A program made the translations under genes and the position numbers. DNA of 64,000 nt from JADCCX01 sp031431475 (GTDB lineage Bacteria; Pseudomonadota; Alphaproteobacteria; Rhizobiales; Beijerinckiaceae), in NCBI GenBank assembly GCA_031431475.1, contig JANPDL010000002.1, forward strand, positions 17,984 to 81,983. The letters are read 5' to 3'. The notes beneath the pieces were generated by a model. The model was not told the DNA's origin, made no database searches, and saw nothing but the letters and a program-made list of their open reading frames with translations. Positions 39,179-47,334 of the stretch are shown piece by piece; position 1 is the stretch's first letter, and each line of letters opens with the position of its first letter.

Positions 39179-39310
39179 TCAAATTCTCCCCATCATAAGA
39201 GCCAGGATCAGCGGGAAGCCGACTCCAAAGGCGGTTGCGGATACGGCCATCAAGGCCGCTTGTGCGAGTGTGAGAAAGGCGCGGATCATGCCGGGACCGA
39301 TGCGCGGCAT
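39179..39310 (-). CDS. Tiny hydrophobic protein (43 aa)
   Basis: 43 residues, nearly all one transmembrane helix (IRAFLTLAQAALMAVSATAF then GVGFPLILALMMGRI). Located 2 bases upstream of the next gene and 2 bases after the stop of the previous one. Plausible small membrane effector; no independent support. Confidence 0.45.
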   Translation of the reverse strand: MPRIGPGMIRAFLTLAQAALMAVSATAFGVGFPLILALMMGRI

Positions 39311-39312
39311 GA

Positions 39313-39501
39313 TCAGGACTCCAAAAAAGAATGCTTGCGTGCAATGGCGTTGCGACGATCCGCGCGACGGATGCGGCCGCCAAGGCGTTCAGCAAAGTCA
39401 CCACGTCCGGGAGTCATGATCCGGACATAAACCGGCATCGGCCATCCGTTCATTACCGCGCCTGCTGACAGGCTAACCCCATTGCGTTCAATCGTTGTCA
39501 T
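39313..39501 (-). CDS. Hypothetical phage protein (62 aa)
   Basis: 62 residues from the ATG at 39501, which has GGAG seven bases upstream; the ATG at 39507 sits only one base after it. Basic C terminus (RLGGRIRRADRRNAIARKHS). Unknown. Confidence 0.5.
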   Translation of the reverse strand: MTTIERNGVSLSAGAVMNGWPMPVYVRIMTPGRGDFAERLGGRIRRADRRNAIARKHSFLES

Positions 39502-39503
39502 TG

Positions 39504-39719
39504 TCATTCTCCGAGTTGCGGCAGTGCCGCTTCTGATTCGTTCCGTTGCCAGCTCCAGGCCGGTATCAACACAATACCGAATGCAGAAAAAAGTGCAACA
39601 GAAAAAAGTGTCAGAAGCGAATTATTTTTACACATTATAACTATAGGCACGCCACGGCTCAATGATGCGAGATGCATCAAGCCGCGATCAATCGATGACA
39701 TGCAGCATCGATGCGTCAT
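39504..39719 (-). CDS. Small membrane protein, first gene of the leftward cluster
   Basis: 71 residues as the longest reading; an internal ATG at 39635 (MCKNNSLLTLFSVALFSAFG) would give 43 residues and includes the whole membrane segment. A TATAAT overlaps that inner ATG, so the longer start, or a leaderless start, are both possible. Unknown. Confidence 0.45.
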   Translation of the reverse strand: MTHRCCMSSIDRGLMHLASLSRGVPIVIMCKNNSLLTLFSVALFSAFGIVLIPAWSWQRNESEAALPQLGE

Positions 39720-40254
39720 CCTCCTGCCATCTCCAGGTCAACAGCCCCGCCGACCCCTCGTTAAACTTCCGCGTTGTTATGGCGGGACCGTCGCTGTCTC
39801 TCAAAAATTCTCTATTGGGATAGTCGATACTTAGAATGATGCTTGCCGTTTGCGAAATTGATGGAGGCGCGGGTTCGGCGTGAAAATATGACGATCATCA
39901 ATAAGTGACGGCCCGCTTGACAATTCTCAGAAATTGGCAGAATCGCAGTATCAGAGTTGAAATTTTGCCTATCGCGTGTGGTGGCTATGCGCCTACCCGG
40001 AGCAGGCATTGAAGATGCTCTGGAATTCGCCTGAGATGGCTTGAGTTTTATGATTTTCGACCCGTTGCCGTGTAATCGATCGCGGGTTTTTCTGTATTCC
40101 CCGCCTCTCTTAAGCCGTCCCGGTGCGGCGTACTCTGTCTGTGATGGCACCGCTGGGCGGGTGATGCCCCCCTGCGATGAAACCCGTGGCGGGGCTGTCC
40201 CCCAGCAAGGGGCAGGTATTTGGCGGGCAATCCGACACACCGGGATAATCCCTT
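39720..40254. other. 535-bp divergent control region between leftward cluster and late genes
   Basis: No gene fits. TTGACA at 39917-39922 followed by AGAAT about 16 bases on is a candidate rightward promoter. From 40085 to 40225 the DNA is dense in inverted repeats: GCGGG/CCCGC (40082-40104) and GCTGGG/CCCAGC (about 40152-40205) enclosing mutually exclusive GGGT/ACCC and GCCCC/GGGGC pairings. This looks like a structured leader ahead of the late operon, perhaps an antitermination or attenuation site. Confidence 0.4.
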
Positions 40255-40470
40255 ATGGATGGATCAGCAGTTGCTCTGTCCGTTCTTGTCTCCGCGTTGA
40301 TCGCCACAGCCTACGCGCTTGGTCAATCCCGTGGGTTCCGCGCTGGGGTGGACGAGACTACGTGCAGCGTCGGATACATGATGACGTGCAGGGAAAGTGA
40401 TCTGACGCCCAACGAGCGCCGTTTGCTTTCTGATATCCGCGCCATTGAGGCTGCTCTGAGGGGCGAGTGA
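40255..40470 (+). CDS. Small membrane protein, first late gene
   Basis: 71 residues with one N-terminal transmembrane segment (VALSVLVSALIATAYALGQS), then a cytoplasmic-type region with two cysteines and NERRLLSDIRAIEAALRGE. Its position at the head of the late operon and the single helix with soluble tail would suit a pinholin, spanin or Rz-like protein, but no motif decides. GTGA overlap with the HNH gene. Confidence 0.6.
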   Translation: MDGSAVALSVLVSALIATAYALGQSRGFRAGVDETTCSVGYMMTCRESDLTPNERRLLSDIRAIEAALRGE

Positions 40471-40868
40471 AGCGCCGATCCTTGATGGCCTTCGACCGGC
40501 CAGAGGTTATGCGGTTCACCTGTCGTCGGGAGCGCGAGGCCGATCTCAGGCGGGGGTCACGCCAAGAGCGCGGATACGACGCGGCTTGGGAGAAGCTATC
40601 CCTTGAGCATCGGAAGAAAGAACCCCTCTGCAGGGAATGTGACTATCGCGGATATGCCCGCATTGCCGAGCTTGTAGACCACATCATCCCGATCCGCGAC
40701 CGACCTGAGCTTCGGCTGGACCCAAAAAATCTTCAAGCCCTCTGCCAACGCTGTCATGACACGCGCAAGCGGTGGATGGAGTCGGATGCACGCAAGCAGG
40801 GCGACATCAATCTTCTGGCGCTGTGGTTTTCAGATCCGGCCACGCGACCTCCCCAATTCAAGGTCTGA
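40467..40868 (+). CDS. HNH endonuclease next to the terminase genes
   Basis: 133 residues from GTG 40467 (ATG 40485 possible). RGYDAAWEKLSLEHRKKEPL, LCRECDYRG, ELVDHIIPIRD and LQALCQRCHDTRKRW form the complete Cys2-His-Asn-His fold. HNH proteins beside terminases in HK97-type phages help terminase cut concatemers at the packaging end. Its location before terS and terL fits this role. Confidence 0.88.
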   Translation: MKRRSLMAFDRPEVMRFTCRREREADLRRGSRQERGYDAAWEKLSLEHRKKEPLCRECDYRGYARIAELVDHIIPIRDRPELRLDPKNLQALCQRCHDTRKRWMESDARKQGDINLLALWFSDPATRPPQFKV

Positions 40869-40880
40869 GAGGACAATCAC

Positions 40881-41240
40881 ATGGCAAATATTCTGAAGCA
40901 GGCATTCAGCAACGCTGGCACTGCGATGACGAACCAGGCTACCGTTTCCGGTGGCGATTCCGTTCTGCTCGGTGCGGCGCGAACTGTTGTGGTCTTCCGC
41001 AACACGCATGTCTCCGCCATCACGATCAATCTGGTGCCGACCGTTGCCATTGCGCCGCAGACTGGCGTCGGCGTTGCTCCAACACCTACCCGTTCCCGCG
41101 TTGCCGCCGCTGGTGAGCTTGCGGTCTTCGACCTGAAGCCGCTGGAGATGGGTGCCTACCTTGATGGTACGGGCAACGTGAACTTCACCTACACCAGCCA
41201 TAACGTCCTGCTGCTGGTGTCTGCAATTGACGTATCGTGA
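40881..41240 (+). CDS. Putative small virion protein
   Basis: 119 residues with strong beta pattern (RTVVVFRNTHVSAITINLVP) and Thr/Val-rich composition, typical of head-decoration or fibre-type phage proteins. Between the HNH and terS genes; GTGA overlap with terS. Family not recognised. Confidence 0.55.
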   Translation: MANILKQAFSNAGTAMTNQATVSGGDSVLLGAARTVVVFRNTHVSAITINLVPTVAIAPQTGVGVAPTPTRSRVAAAGELAVFDLKPLEMGAYLDGTGNVNFTYTSHNVLLLVSAIDVS

Positions 41241-41686
41241 GGACAGGCCGTCCATCTATCAGCGATGCTGAGAAGCAACGCCGGGGGACGGCAGATCCTC
41301 GCTTCACCGAAGCGGCGCGTGCAGAACGTGCCGGTGCCAAGGTGGTCAACCTCTATCCTAGCGAGAAGCTGGATCAGGTTCCGGAGCCTCCTGCAGATCT
41401 GAGCGATCAGGCCAAGCAGGACTACTACAGCAAGGCCCGCAGGCTTCACGAGACAGGTCGTCTCACGCAGACGTGGGCGGACAAGACGGTTTTGTTCGCC
41501 ATCCGTCGCCACGGCATCCTGTTGCGTCTCAGCGAGGCTCGCAGCCCCAAGGAAGCGGACATGAAGGCATGCGAGGCATACCTTCGGGAGTTCCAGGCTA
41601 TGGGTATTGAGGCTCCGCTGAACAACGCGGGTGCGCCAGCCTCCAAGTTCGCCATCATAGGCTTCGCATCGCGTGGCAAGGGGTAA
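41237..41686 (+). CDS. terS: Terminase small subunit, P27 family
   Basis: 149 residues from GTG 41237. Basic N terminus, then EPPADLSDQAKQDYYSKARR and TQTWADKTVLFAIRRHGILL, the helical P27 terminase-small pattern; the end (NNAGAPASKFAIIGFASRGKG) is that of the family. It recognises packaging sites and recruits the large subunit. The stop region overlaps the terL start. Confidence 0.85.
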   Translation: MRTGRPSISDAEKQRRGTADPRFTEAARAERAGAKVVNLYPSEKLDQVPEPPADLSDQAKQDYYSKARRLHETGRLTQTWADKTVLFAIRRHGILLRLSEARSPKEADMKACEAYLREFQAMGIEAPLNNAGAPASKFAIIGFASRGKG

Positions 41687-43496
41687 GGTTGCCAAGAGGC
41701 TGACAGGCCCGAACAGGCTTGCAGTTCATCGGGATGCATTCGCGTATCTCAAGCCGGTCGAGTACGCGGGGGTCAAGTTCCCGGATTACGTCGGCATGGC
41801 CATGGGCTACGTCAATGCGGTCCTGTCCGGCGCTGTGAAGGAGTGCCAGTTCGTCATTCTAGCCTGCAAGCGCTTCAAAGCGATGCATCTGGAGGCACAG
41901 AAGCCGGATAGCCCGTATTTCTGGTCAGATGCCCACGTTTTTGAGGTTTGCGGCTTCATTGAGAGGCTTCCGCAACTCGACGGGCTGAACAAGCCGGATG
42001 ACGGGCTGATTGACCTGCAGCCGTGGCAATGTTGGGTTCTCGCGGGGATATTCGGATTTCGCACCATGTCCGGGGCGCAAAACGTCCGCTGGGTGCGTGA
42101 AGTTCACTTCGACGTGTCACGAAAGCAGGGCAAATCGGCCATTACCGCGTGCATAGACATCTACTGCTTCCTCTATGAGGACGAGGGGCGCTCACGCATC
42201 CTGATTGGAGCTTCGAGCCGGGATCAGGCCGGCGAGGTCTTCGAGCCGATCAAGGAAATCCTTCGCGCCGAACCAGAACTTCAGGAAGAATTCGGCCTGA
42301 AAATTACGGCCAAAGAGGTTCGTCGGCCAGACGGCGGGTACATCACGACCATCTCGGCCATCGGAAAGAAGAACGACGGCAAAAACCCCCACGTTGCTCA
42401 TATTGATGAGCTTCACGCCGTCTCCACAGAGCTTCATGAGGTCATGGAGTCCTCGCTTGGTGCTCGCGCCAACCAGTTGTTCCTAAAGACGACGACGGCG
42501 GGTGATCGCACCTTCGGTCCTGGCCCTGATGCGCGGAAGAGAGCAATGGAAGTGCTGAAAGGCATTCAAAAGGCTCCCCGGCTGTTCACAGTCATCTACA
42601 CCATCGACAAAGAGGACGAGAAATACCCCCTGAGATGGGAGAACGTGGTCAAGGCGACCCCAAACCTCGGCGTGTCCATCGCCGAGAGTGACTTGCAAGG
42701 CCAGATGGAAGCCGCGAGGCACAACGTCTTCTCCCGCGGTGAGTTCGTCACCAAGCGGTTGAACGTCTATTCCGACATCGCGACACGCGCCATCTCGGCG
42801 GAAGCATGGGCGACGTGCGCAGACAAGAGCCTGAAGAGGGAACAGTTCAAGGGGCGCAACTGCATCCTGGGTGTCGATATCGGCATCGCGGACGACCATA
42901 CTGCGCTCATCCTTGAGTTTGACGACCTGATTGACCCGAAAATCCCGGTTTTCTTCTGCGAACACCACATAGGTAGCCAAAATCCCGGTCTTTTTGATGA
43001 AAAGATCGCAGATCAACTCAATCTCTGGCGGGAAGACGGATGGTTGGCGGTTCACGACTTCGCGATGGTCGATTCAGACCGGATCGCGGATCGCATCATT
43101 GAACTGAGCAAGATTTTCAATCTGACGGAGATTGTCTTCGATTACGCCGCCAGTTCGAGTCTGATTGTCCCCAAACTGCAGCGTGCAGGGCTTCCGGCCG
43201 GTACTTTCAGGACTTCACCAGTGGAAGCGACGGAGCCGACGCGAGATATCATTGATCGCGCCACGCACGGGCTTCTGAAGCATGACGGCAACCCTGTCCT
43301 GGGCTGGAATGTGACCAACGTCACAATCTCCGGTGGCGAACTGATCCGCTTCAGCAAAGAGCGCACGACGCCGAACATGAAGATTGATGGCTTCGCCGCG
43401 ATGGTTCACGCCAACGCCGCTCGCGTCGGACGCATTCAGAAACAGAAACCCGACAAGCCACCACCGGCTGTCCCACGGATTCGAGTGCTAAATTGA
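41673..43496 (+). CDS. terL: Terminase large subunit
   Basis: 607 residues from GTG 41673. ATPase: Walker A-like VSRKQGKS (148-155), Walker B VAHIDE (241-246) and the coupling stretch FLKTTTAGDRTF. Nuclease: ILGVDIGIADDHTALILE near 400, and IVFDYAASSSL with DRATHGLLKH, which supply the RuvC-like acidic cluster. It packages DNA into the prohead and cuts the concatemer. Overlaps the portal gene start. Confidence 0.93.
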   Translation: MARGKVAKRLTGPNRLAVHRDAFAYLKPVEYAGVKFPDYVGMAMGYVNAVLSGAVKECQFVILACKRFKAMHLEAQKPDSPYFWSDAHVFEVCGFIERLPQLDGLNKPDDGLIDLQPWQCWVLAGIFGFRTMSGAQNVRWVREVHFDVSRKQGKSAITACIDIYCFLYEDEGRSRILIGASSRDQAGEVFEPIKEILRAEPELQEEFGLKITAKEVRRPDGGYITTISAIGKKNDGKNPHVAHIDELHAVSTELHEVMESSLGARANQLFLKTTTAGDRTFGPGPDARKRAMEVLKGIQKAPRLFTVIYTIDKEDEKYPLRWENVVKATPNLGVSIAESDLQGQMEAARHNVFSRGEFVTKRLNVYSDIATRAISAEAWATCADKSLKREQFKGRNCILGVDIGIADDHTALILEFDDLIDPKIPVFFCEHHIGSQNPGLFDEKIADQLNLWREDGWLAVHDFAMVDSDRIADRIIELSKIFNLTEIVFDYAASSSLIVPKLQRAGLPAGTFRTSPVEATEPTRDIIDRATHGLLKHDGNPVLGWNVTNVTISGGELIRFSKERTTPNMKIDGFAAMVHANAARVGRIQKQKPDKPPPAVPRIRVLN

Positions 43497-44992
43497 AAAA
43501 GAGCACGACCATCAAGCCAGCGACGGGAGCGCGTGTCAGGTCAACAGCCGACATGGGCAACTGGACGCAGATGAGCGAGATGTTCGGCATTGGCACGAGC
43601 CTCCTTCGTCGCATCAGCGAGGCGGAGGCGCTTCATCAGGGCGCGGTGAGCGCTGCGGTTGACGTGTTGAGCCAGGACATCTCCAAGGCACGCCTTCGCC
43701 TCGTCAGAACGACTTCGCGCGGCGTGACCGTGATGGAGGCGCGTGAGCATCCCTTGGCACGGCGTCTGATGCTGGATGCAAATGAGCACCAGACATGGCA
43801 CGAAGCCAATGAAATGATCGTGCGCCAGCTTGGGCTTCATCAGAACGCATTTCTGGTCAAGATTGAGCGCATCCAGAATGATCCTGATCCCGATCTGGTG
43901 CCGGTACACCGCAACAGGGTCAATCAACAGGTCAGCGCAGGCAGGTTCTTCTATGACATCAGCGCGTCAAGCATGGGCGAGGCGGCAATCCTCGGGTTTA
44001 CGGGAGTACGCCGGTTCACCCAGGATCAGGTGATCCATATCCGGGGTCGTATGCATACCGGCGAGATGGGGCTCTCGACACTTCTCATCGGGGCCGACGT
44101 GCTTGGGCTGAACCAGTCAATTCTTGATTTTCAAGCCGGACTTATGAAAAGTGGACTCCGGCCCAATGCTGTCATCACCACGCCAGAAAATCTGACAGAT
44201 GACCAGTGGGCGCGCCTCAAGACCGAACTTCGCGAGATGCTCGACAGCGCCATCTCGAAAGGTAAGCCCGCCATCTTTGAAGCCGGGCTGAAGTATGAAC
44301 CTATCTCCATGGATGCGGCCAAGACTGAGGTCCACAAAGCACGCCAGTTGCTTCGACAGGAGGTTGCGGCGCTGTGGCGCATCCCGGCTTACAAGATCGG
44401 CGCTGGTGAGACAGAGAAGTACGACAACAAGGCCGCTGCAGAACAGACCTACGTGGATGATGCCCTGATCCCCCAAGCTATCAGGATCGAAGCCATCCTC
44501 GCAAAGTCCATGCTCACGGACAACGAGCGCCTTGCGGGTATCGGGTTCATGTTCGACCGCGACGACCTCTACGATAGGGACCGTCAGCAGGCTTCGGATC
44601 GGATCGTGAAGCAGTTCGACTCCGGAATCATCACGCGCGGGGAAGCCTGCAAGAAATTGGGTTACGGTGCGGTCGATGGCATGCTCGACACCTACAAGAT
44701 CCCCGTGAACTCTTCAATCCTCCATCAGGACGGGTCCATTGAGTACGTCGCACCATCTGCACAGGGCAAGGAAGAGCCACCAAAGGAAGACCCGAAGAAG
44801 AGCCTCCTTTCAAGTTTCCTTCCAGCAACTCAAAGGGCAGAAGCAAAGCAGCCAATCAACGTGACCGTGAACATGCCTGAGCAAAAGCCCGCTCACATGA
44901 ATATTGACGTGCGACCGCAGGGATCAAAAACAATCACTATGGTTCCGAAGGAAGATGGGTCGGCTGAATTCATTGTTCGGGAAGCTGCGTGA
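43493..44992 (+). CDS. HK97-type portal protein
   Basis: 499 residues from TTG 43493, a rare start supported by overlap with the terL stop. LSQDISKARLRLVRTTSRGV, NAFLVKIERIQNDPDPDLVP, VIHIRGRMHTGEMGLSTLLI and LRQEVAALWRIPAYKIGAGE are portal blocks. The C-terminal ~90 residues are disordered (PPKEDPKKSLLSSFLPA). Dodecameric ring at the packaging vertex. Instead of the protease, a block of other genes follows. Confidence 0.92.
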   Translation: MKKSTTIKPATGARVRSTADMGNWTQMSEMFGIGTSLLRRISEAEALHQGAVSAAVDVLSQDISKARLRLVRTTSRGVTVMEAREHPLARRLMLDANEHQTWHEANEMIVRQLGLHQNAFLVKIERIQNDPDPDLVPVHRNRVNQQVSAGRFFYDISASSMGEAAILGFTGVRRFTQDQVIHIRGRMHTGEMGLSTLLIGADVLGLNQSILDFQAGLMKSGLRPNAVITTPENLTDDQWARLKTELREMLDSAISKGKPAIFEAGLKYEPISMDAAKTEVHKARQLLRQEVAALWRIPAYKIGAGETEKYDNKAAAEQTYVDDALIPQAIRIEAILAKSMLTDNERLAGIGFMFDRDDLYDRDRQQASDRIVKQFDSGIITRGEACKKLGYGAVDGMLDTYKIPVNSSILHQDGSIEYVAPSAQGKEEPPKEDPKKSLLSSFLPATQRAEAKQPINVTVNMPEQKPAHMNIDVRPQGSKTITMVPKEDGSAEFIVREAA

Positions 44993-45393
44993 AGACCAAC
45001 CGCTTCTCAGCAGATGTTCTCGCTCTTTCAACGGGCGCTGAGGTCGAGTGGAACGCAAGCGGAGGGGTCTGGCTTTCCCTCCATTCCGAAGACCCTGAGG
45101 CGGATGGCGACCAGACAACAAACGAACTGTCCTACAATGGATATGAGCGAATTTTCATTGAGGCTGACCTTTGGGAAGCCGCCGAAAATGTGAAGAGCGC
45201 TGTCGAGCTTCGCTGGCCCAAGGCCGCGAGAGACATGCAGGGCGAGAAGGTTGCGACATTCATCGGCCTTGGGCTCAAGGGCTCGGGCACAGGCTATCTT
45301 GGGCGACGCCTTGAGATGACAGACCCGATGCACATCAAGTCCAACACCATACCGGCTGTCGAAAAGGGCAAGCTGAAACTCACAGAGGCTTAA
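44989..45393 (+). CDS. Fibre-like structural protein
   Basis: 134 residues from GTG 44989. VWLSLHSEDPEADGDQTTNE then YNGYERIFIEADLW is the 'LHxxDPGEaGdQtTNEvaYtGYaR' pattern of small phage tail-fibre proteins. Its site just after the portal, rather than in the tail block, is unusual. Overlaps the portal stop. Confidence 0.6.
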   Translation: MKTNRFSADVLALSTGAEVEWNASGGVWLSLHSEDPEADGDQTTNELSYNGYERIFIEADLWEAAENVKSAVELRWPKAARDMQGEKVATFIGLGLKGSGTGYLGRRLEMTDPMHIKSNTIPAVEKGKLKLTEA

Positions 45394-45912
45394 ATGGCAG
45401 CAACATACACCCTCGCCGTGCAAGGCACCGCGTTTGCCAACCTGAAGTCAATGGCCTCTCTTTTCAACGGAGCGGGCTCTGGCGCTATTCTGAAGGTCAA
45501 GCGGGTAATTCTCCTCAACAACCAGACCGCAGCCGTCACAGGCGTATTGGCGCTGCTGGAGCTTCGCCGCACGAACGCGGACACGGGCGGAACGACCGTT
45601 GCCCCAACAAAGCATGACACAGCGTCTGCGAACCTTCCTGCTGCGGTTCGCGCAGGTACAGGCGCGACAGTCACCAACACAGCAGACATCCCCTTCCGTC
45701 GCATGGTGTGGTCGAACGACGAGCCTACGGCCTCGACGCTTTCAAACGACGAATTGGAATGCATTCCCGCGCTGATGACGATCTTCGACGCAGCCACCGG
45801 AGACCCTGACATTGAGCCCATCGTGCTCCGCGAGGGACAGGGACTCACTCTGACGAACACGACGAACACCGTGGTTGGCATCATGGACGCGATCTTCGAG
45901 TTCACTACCTGA
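45394..45912 (+). CDS. Putative virion protein
   Basis: 172 residues, beta-rich, starting MAATYTLAVQGTAFANLKSM. GAILKVKRVILLNNQTAAVT and VLREGQGLTLTNTTNTVVGI suggest a jelly-roll-like head or fibre protein. Starts right at the previous stop. Not recognised. Confidence 0.55.
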   Translation: MAATYTLAVQGTAFANLKSMASLFNGAGSGAILKVKRVILLNNQTAAVTGVLALLELRRTNADTGGTTVAPTKHDTASANLPAAVRAGTGATVTNTADIPFRRMVWSNDEPTASTLSNDELECIPALMTIFDAATGDPDIEPIVLREGQGLTLTNTTNTVVGIMDAIFEFTT

Positions 45913-45913
45913 C

Positions 45914-47326
45914 ATGGCGCGGCAGCAATACCTTTTTTCTGATCCAGGACGTTGGATCGGCGCATCTGGTAATGCCGCGCTGGTGATTTTCAACCGTTCG
46001 GGATCAGGTAAGAAGGTCAAGATCAGTTCTTTGGGCGTGCGTAACCTTGCGGGGCTCTCCACGGCGCCAGGATCAGCGCCGCCGAACCTCTTCGCTTTGG
46101 CACGGGCAACAGGGTTTGCAGGGGGTAAAGCCATACCTACCGTGCAGATGGACACGGCGGGCTCGCTGCCTGTGGGCGTCCGGTTGTCTTTCGGCGGTTC
46201 AGCGACGCAAGGTGGCGTTCTGCGAAGAGTGGCAATGCACAGGGCCATGAGTGCTGCCGGTTCAACGGACGTGGTGCGACACCGCTCCAGTGGCCGAACT
46301 GCGGGTATCGGGCTTATGCGGCGCAAGGATCAATCAATCGAGAACGCCACGATTCGCACAGGGGAGGCTATCGCGCTCTTTCCTGCATCGTTTCAGGCGG
46401 GGCACCTTGTCCGCGTGACCGGCGATATCGTTGTTAAATCGACACCTAATCGGACCTATGCATTCGCGACGACTGTTCCTGTCGAGGGGGCTGGCAATGT
46501 GGTGCTGGCACTGGAGAACAGTGGTACGGAACCGGTGGCGCTCCGCGAACTAACGATTGAGGAAGTAGGCACCTTCGATACGCCGTATTTTCAGCTTGTG
46601 CCAGTCGGCGGCCTTGATGCCGGCGTGCTGGATGATGTGCAGGCAAGGTTCCTAACCACGCCGATGGACACTGCATACGGAGCACTGGACCCGACAAAGA
46701 TCGCGGTCATGACTGACGTTCCCATTCTCCCCCTTGGCGTGCCGTCCGCCTACTTTGCCGAAGGCGCTGCAGGCTCGCCAAAGGGCATGAGTTACCTGCA
46801 GACGAAGGACTTTCTCGGCCCCGTCCTTCGAGTTCTGTTTCCAGAGGGCATTGCCGTCCGAACCAACGCCGTGGCACCAGACGACATTGGAGTGACCTTC
46901 TCTGAGCAGGGCGCGGACCTCGGCGTCATGCGCTCGGGGATAACGATCCGGGAGGGCGAAGGTCTGGCGCTGATATCATCGGCCGAGACAGCGCTGAATG
47001 TGAACAACGTAGGCGTCTCGGGCTGGGGGCTTTTTGAGTTCTCTGGCCGGATCACTGTCGATCCGTCTTTTGTGCCAGATGTGACAGTGACGGGCGTTGT
47101 GCCAGGCTCCGACGTAGTAATCCTCGAAGCGGGCACAACGAATGTCCTTGCGACCGGCAACGCGATACTTGGCACAACCTACAACTACCCTTCGGATGAG
47201 CCTGACGTGATCGACATCGGCATTCTTCAGAATGGCTACGTCCCGCTCTACGTCCGCAACTTCAATCTGAACCAAGCTGGCGCAACACTGCCCGTTGCGC
47301 AAGTTGCGGATCGAAACTTCGTCTAG
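45914..47326 (+). CDS. Large beta-rich putative virion protein (470 aa)
   Basis: 470 residues from ATG 45914 (MARQQYLFSDPGRWIGASGN). Repeated beta motifs (IRTGEAIALFPASFQAGHLV, ITIREGEGLALISSAETALN, LFEFSGRITVDPSF) and a C-terminal Ig-like part. Two 'REGEGLAL' phrases, here and in the upstream gene ('REGQGLTL'), suggest homologous receptor-facing or head-fibre domains. No family identified. Confidence 0.6.
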   Translation: MARQQYLFSDPGRWIGASGNAALVIFNRSGSGKKVKISSLGVRNLAGLSTAPGSAPPNLFALARATGFAGGKAIPTVQMDTAGSLPVGVRLSFGGSATQGGVLRRVAMHRAMSAAGSTDVVRHRSSGRTAGIGLMRRKDQSIENATIRTGEAIALFPASFQAGHLVRVTGDIVVKSTPNRTYAFATTVPVEGAGNVVLALENSGTEPVALRELTIEEVGTFDTPYFQLVPVGGLDAGVLDDVQARFLTTPMDTAYGALDPTKIAVMTDVPILPLGVPSAYFAEGAAGSPKGMSYLQTKDFLGPVLRVLFPEGIAVRTNAVAPDDIGVTFSEQGADLGVMRSGITIREGEGLALISSAETALNVNNVGVSGWGLFEFSGRITVDPSFVPDVTVTGVVPGSDVVILEAGTTNVLATGNAILGTTYNYPSDEPDVIDIGILQNGYVPLYVRNFNLNQAGATLPVAQVADRNFV

Positions 47327-47334
47327 GGGCCGCA

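Noticed and set aside
39812..40240. A 142-codon open frame on the minus strand in the late control region
   Set aside because: No family-like sequence, no ribosome-binding site, overlaps strong inverted repeats and the late leader.
40041..40400. A 119-codon open frame on the plus strand overlapping the first late gene
   Set aside because: Cys/Arg/Ser-rich shadow composition and complete overlap with the better supported small membrane protein at 40255.
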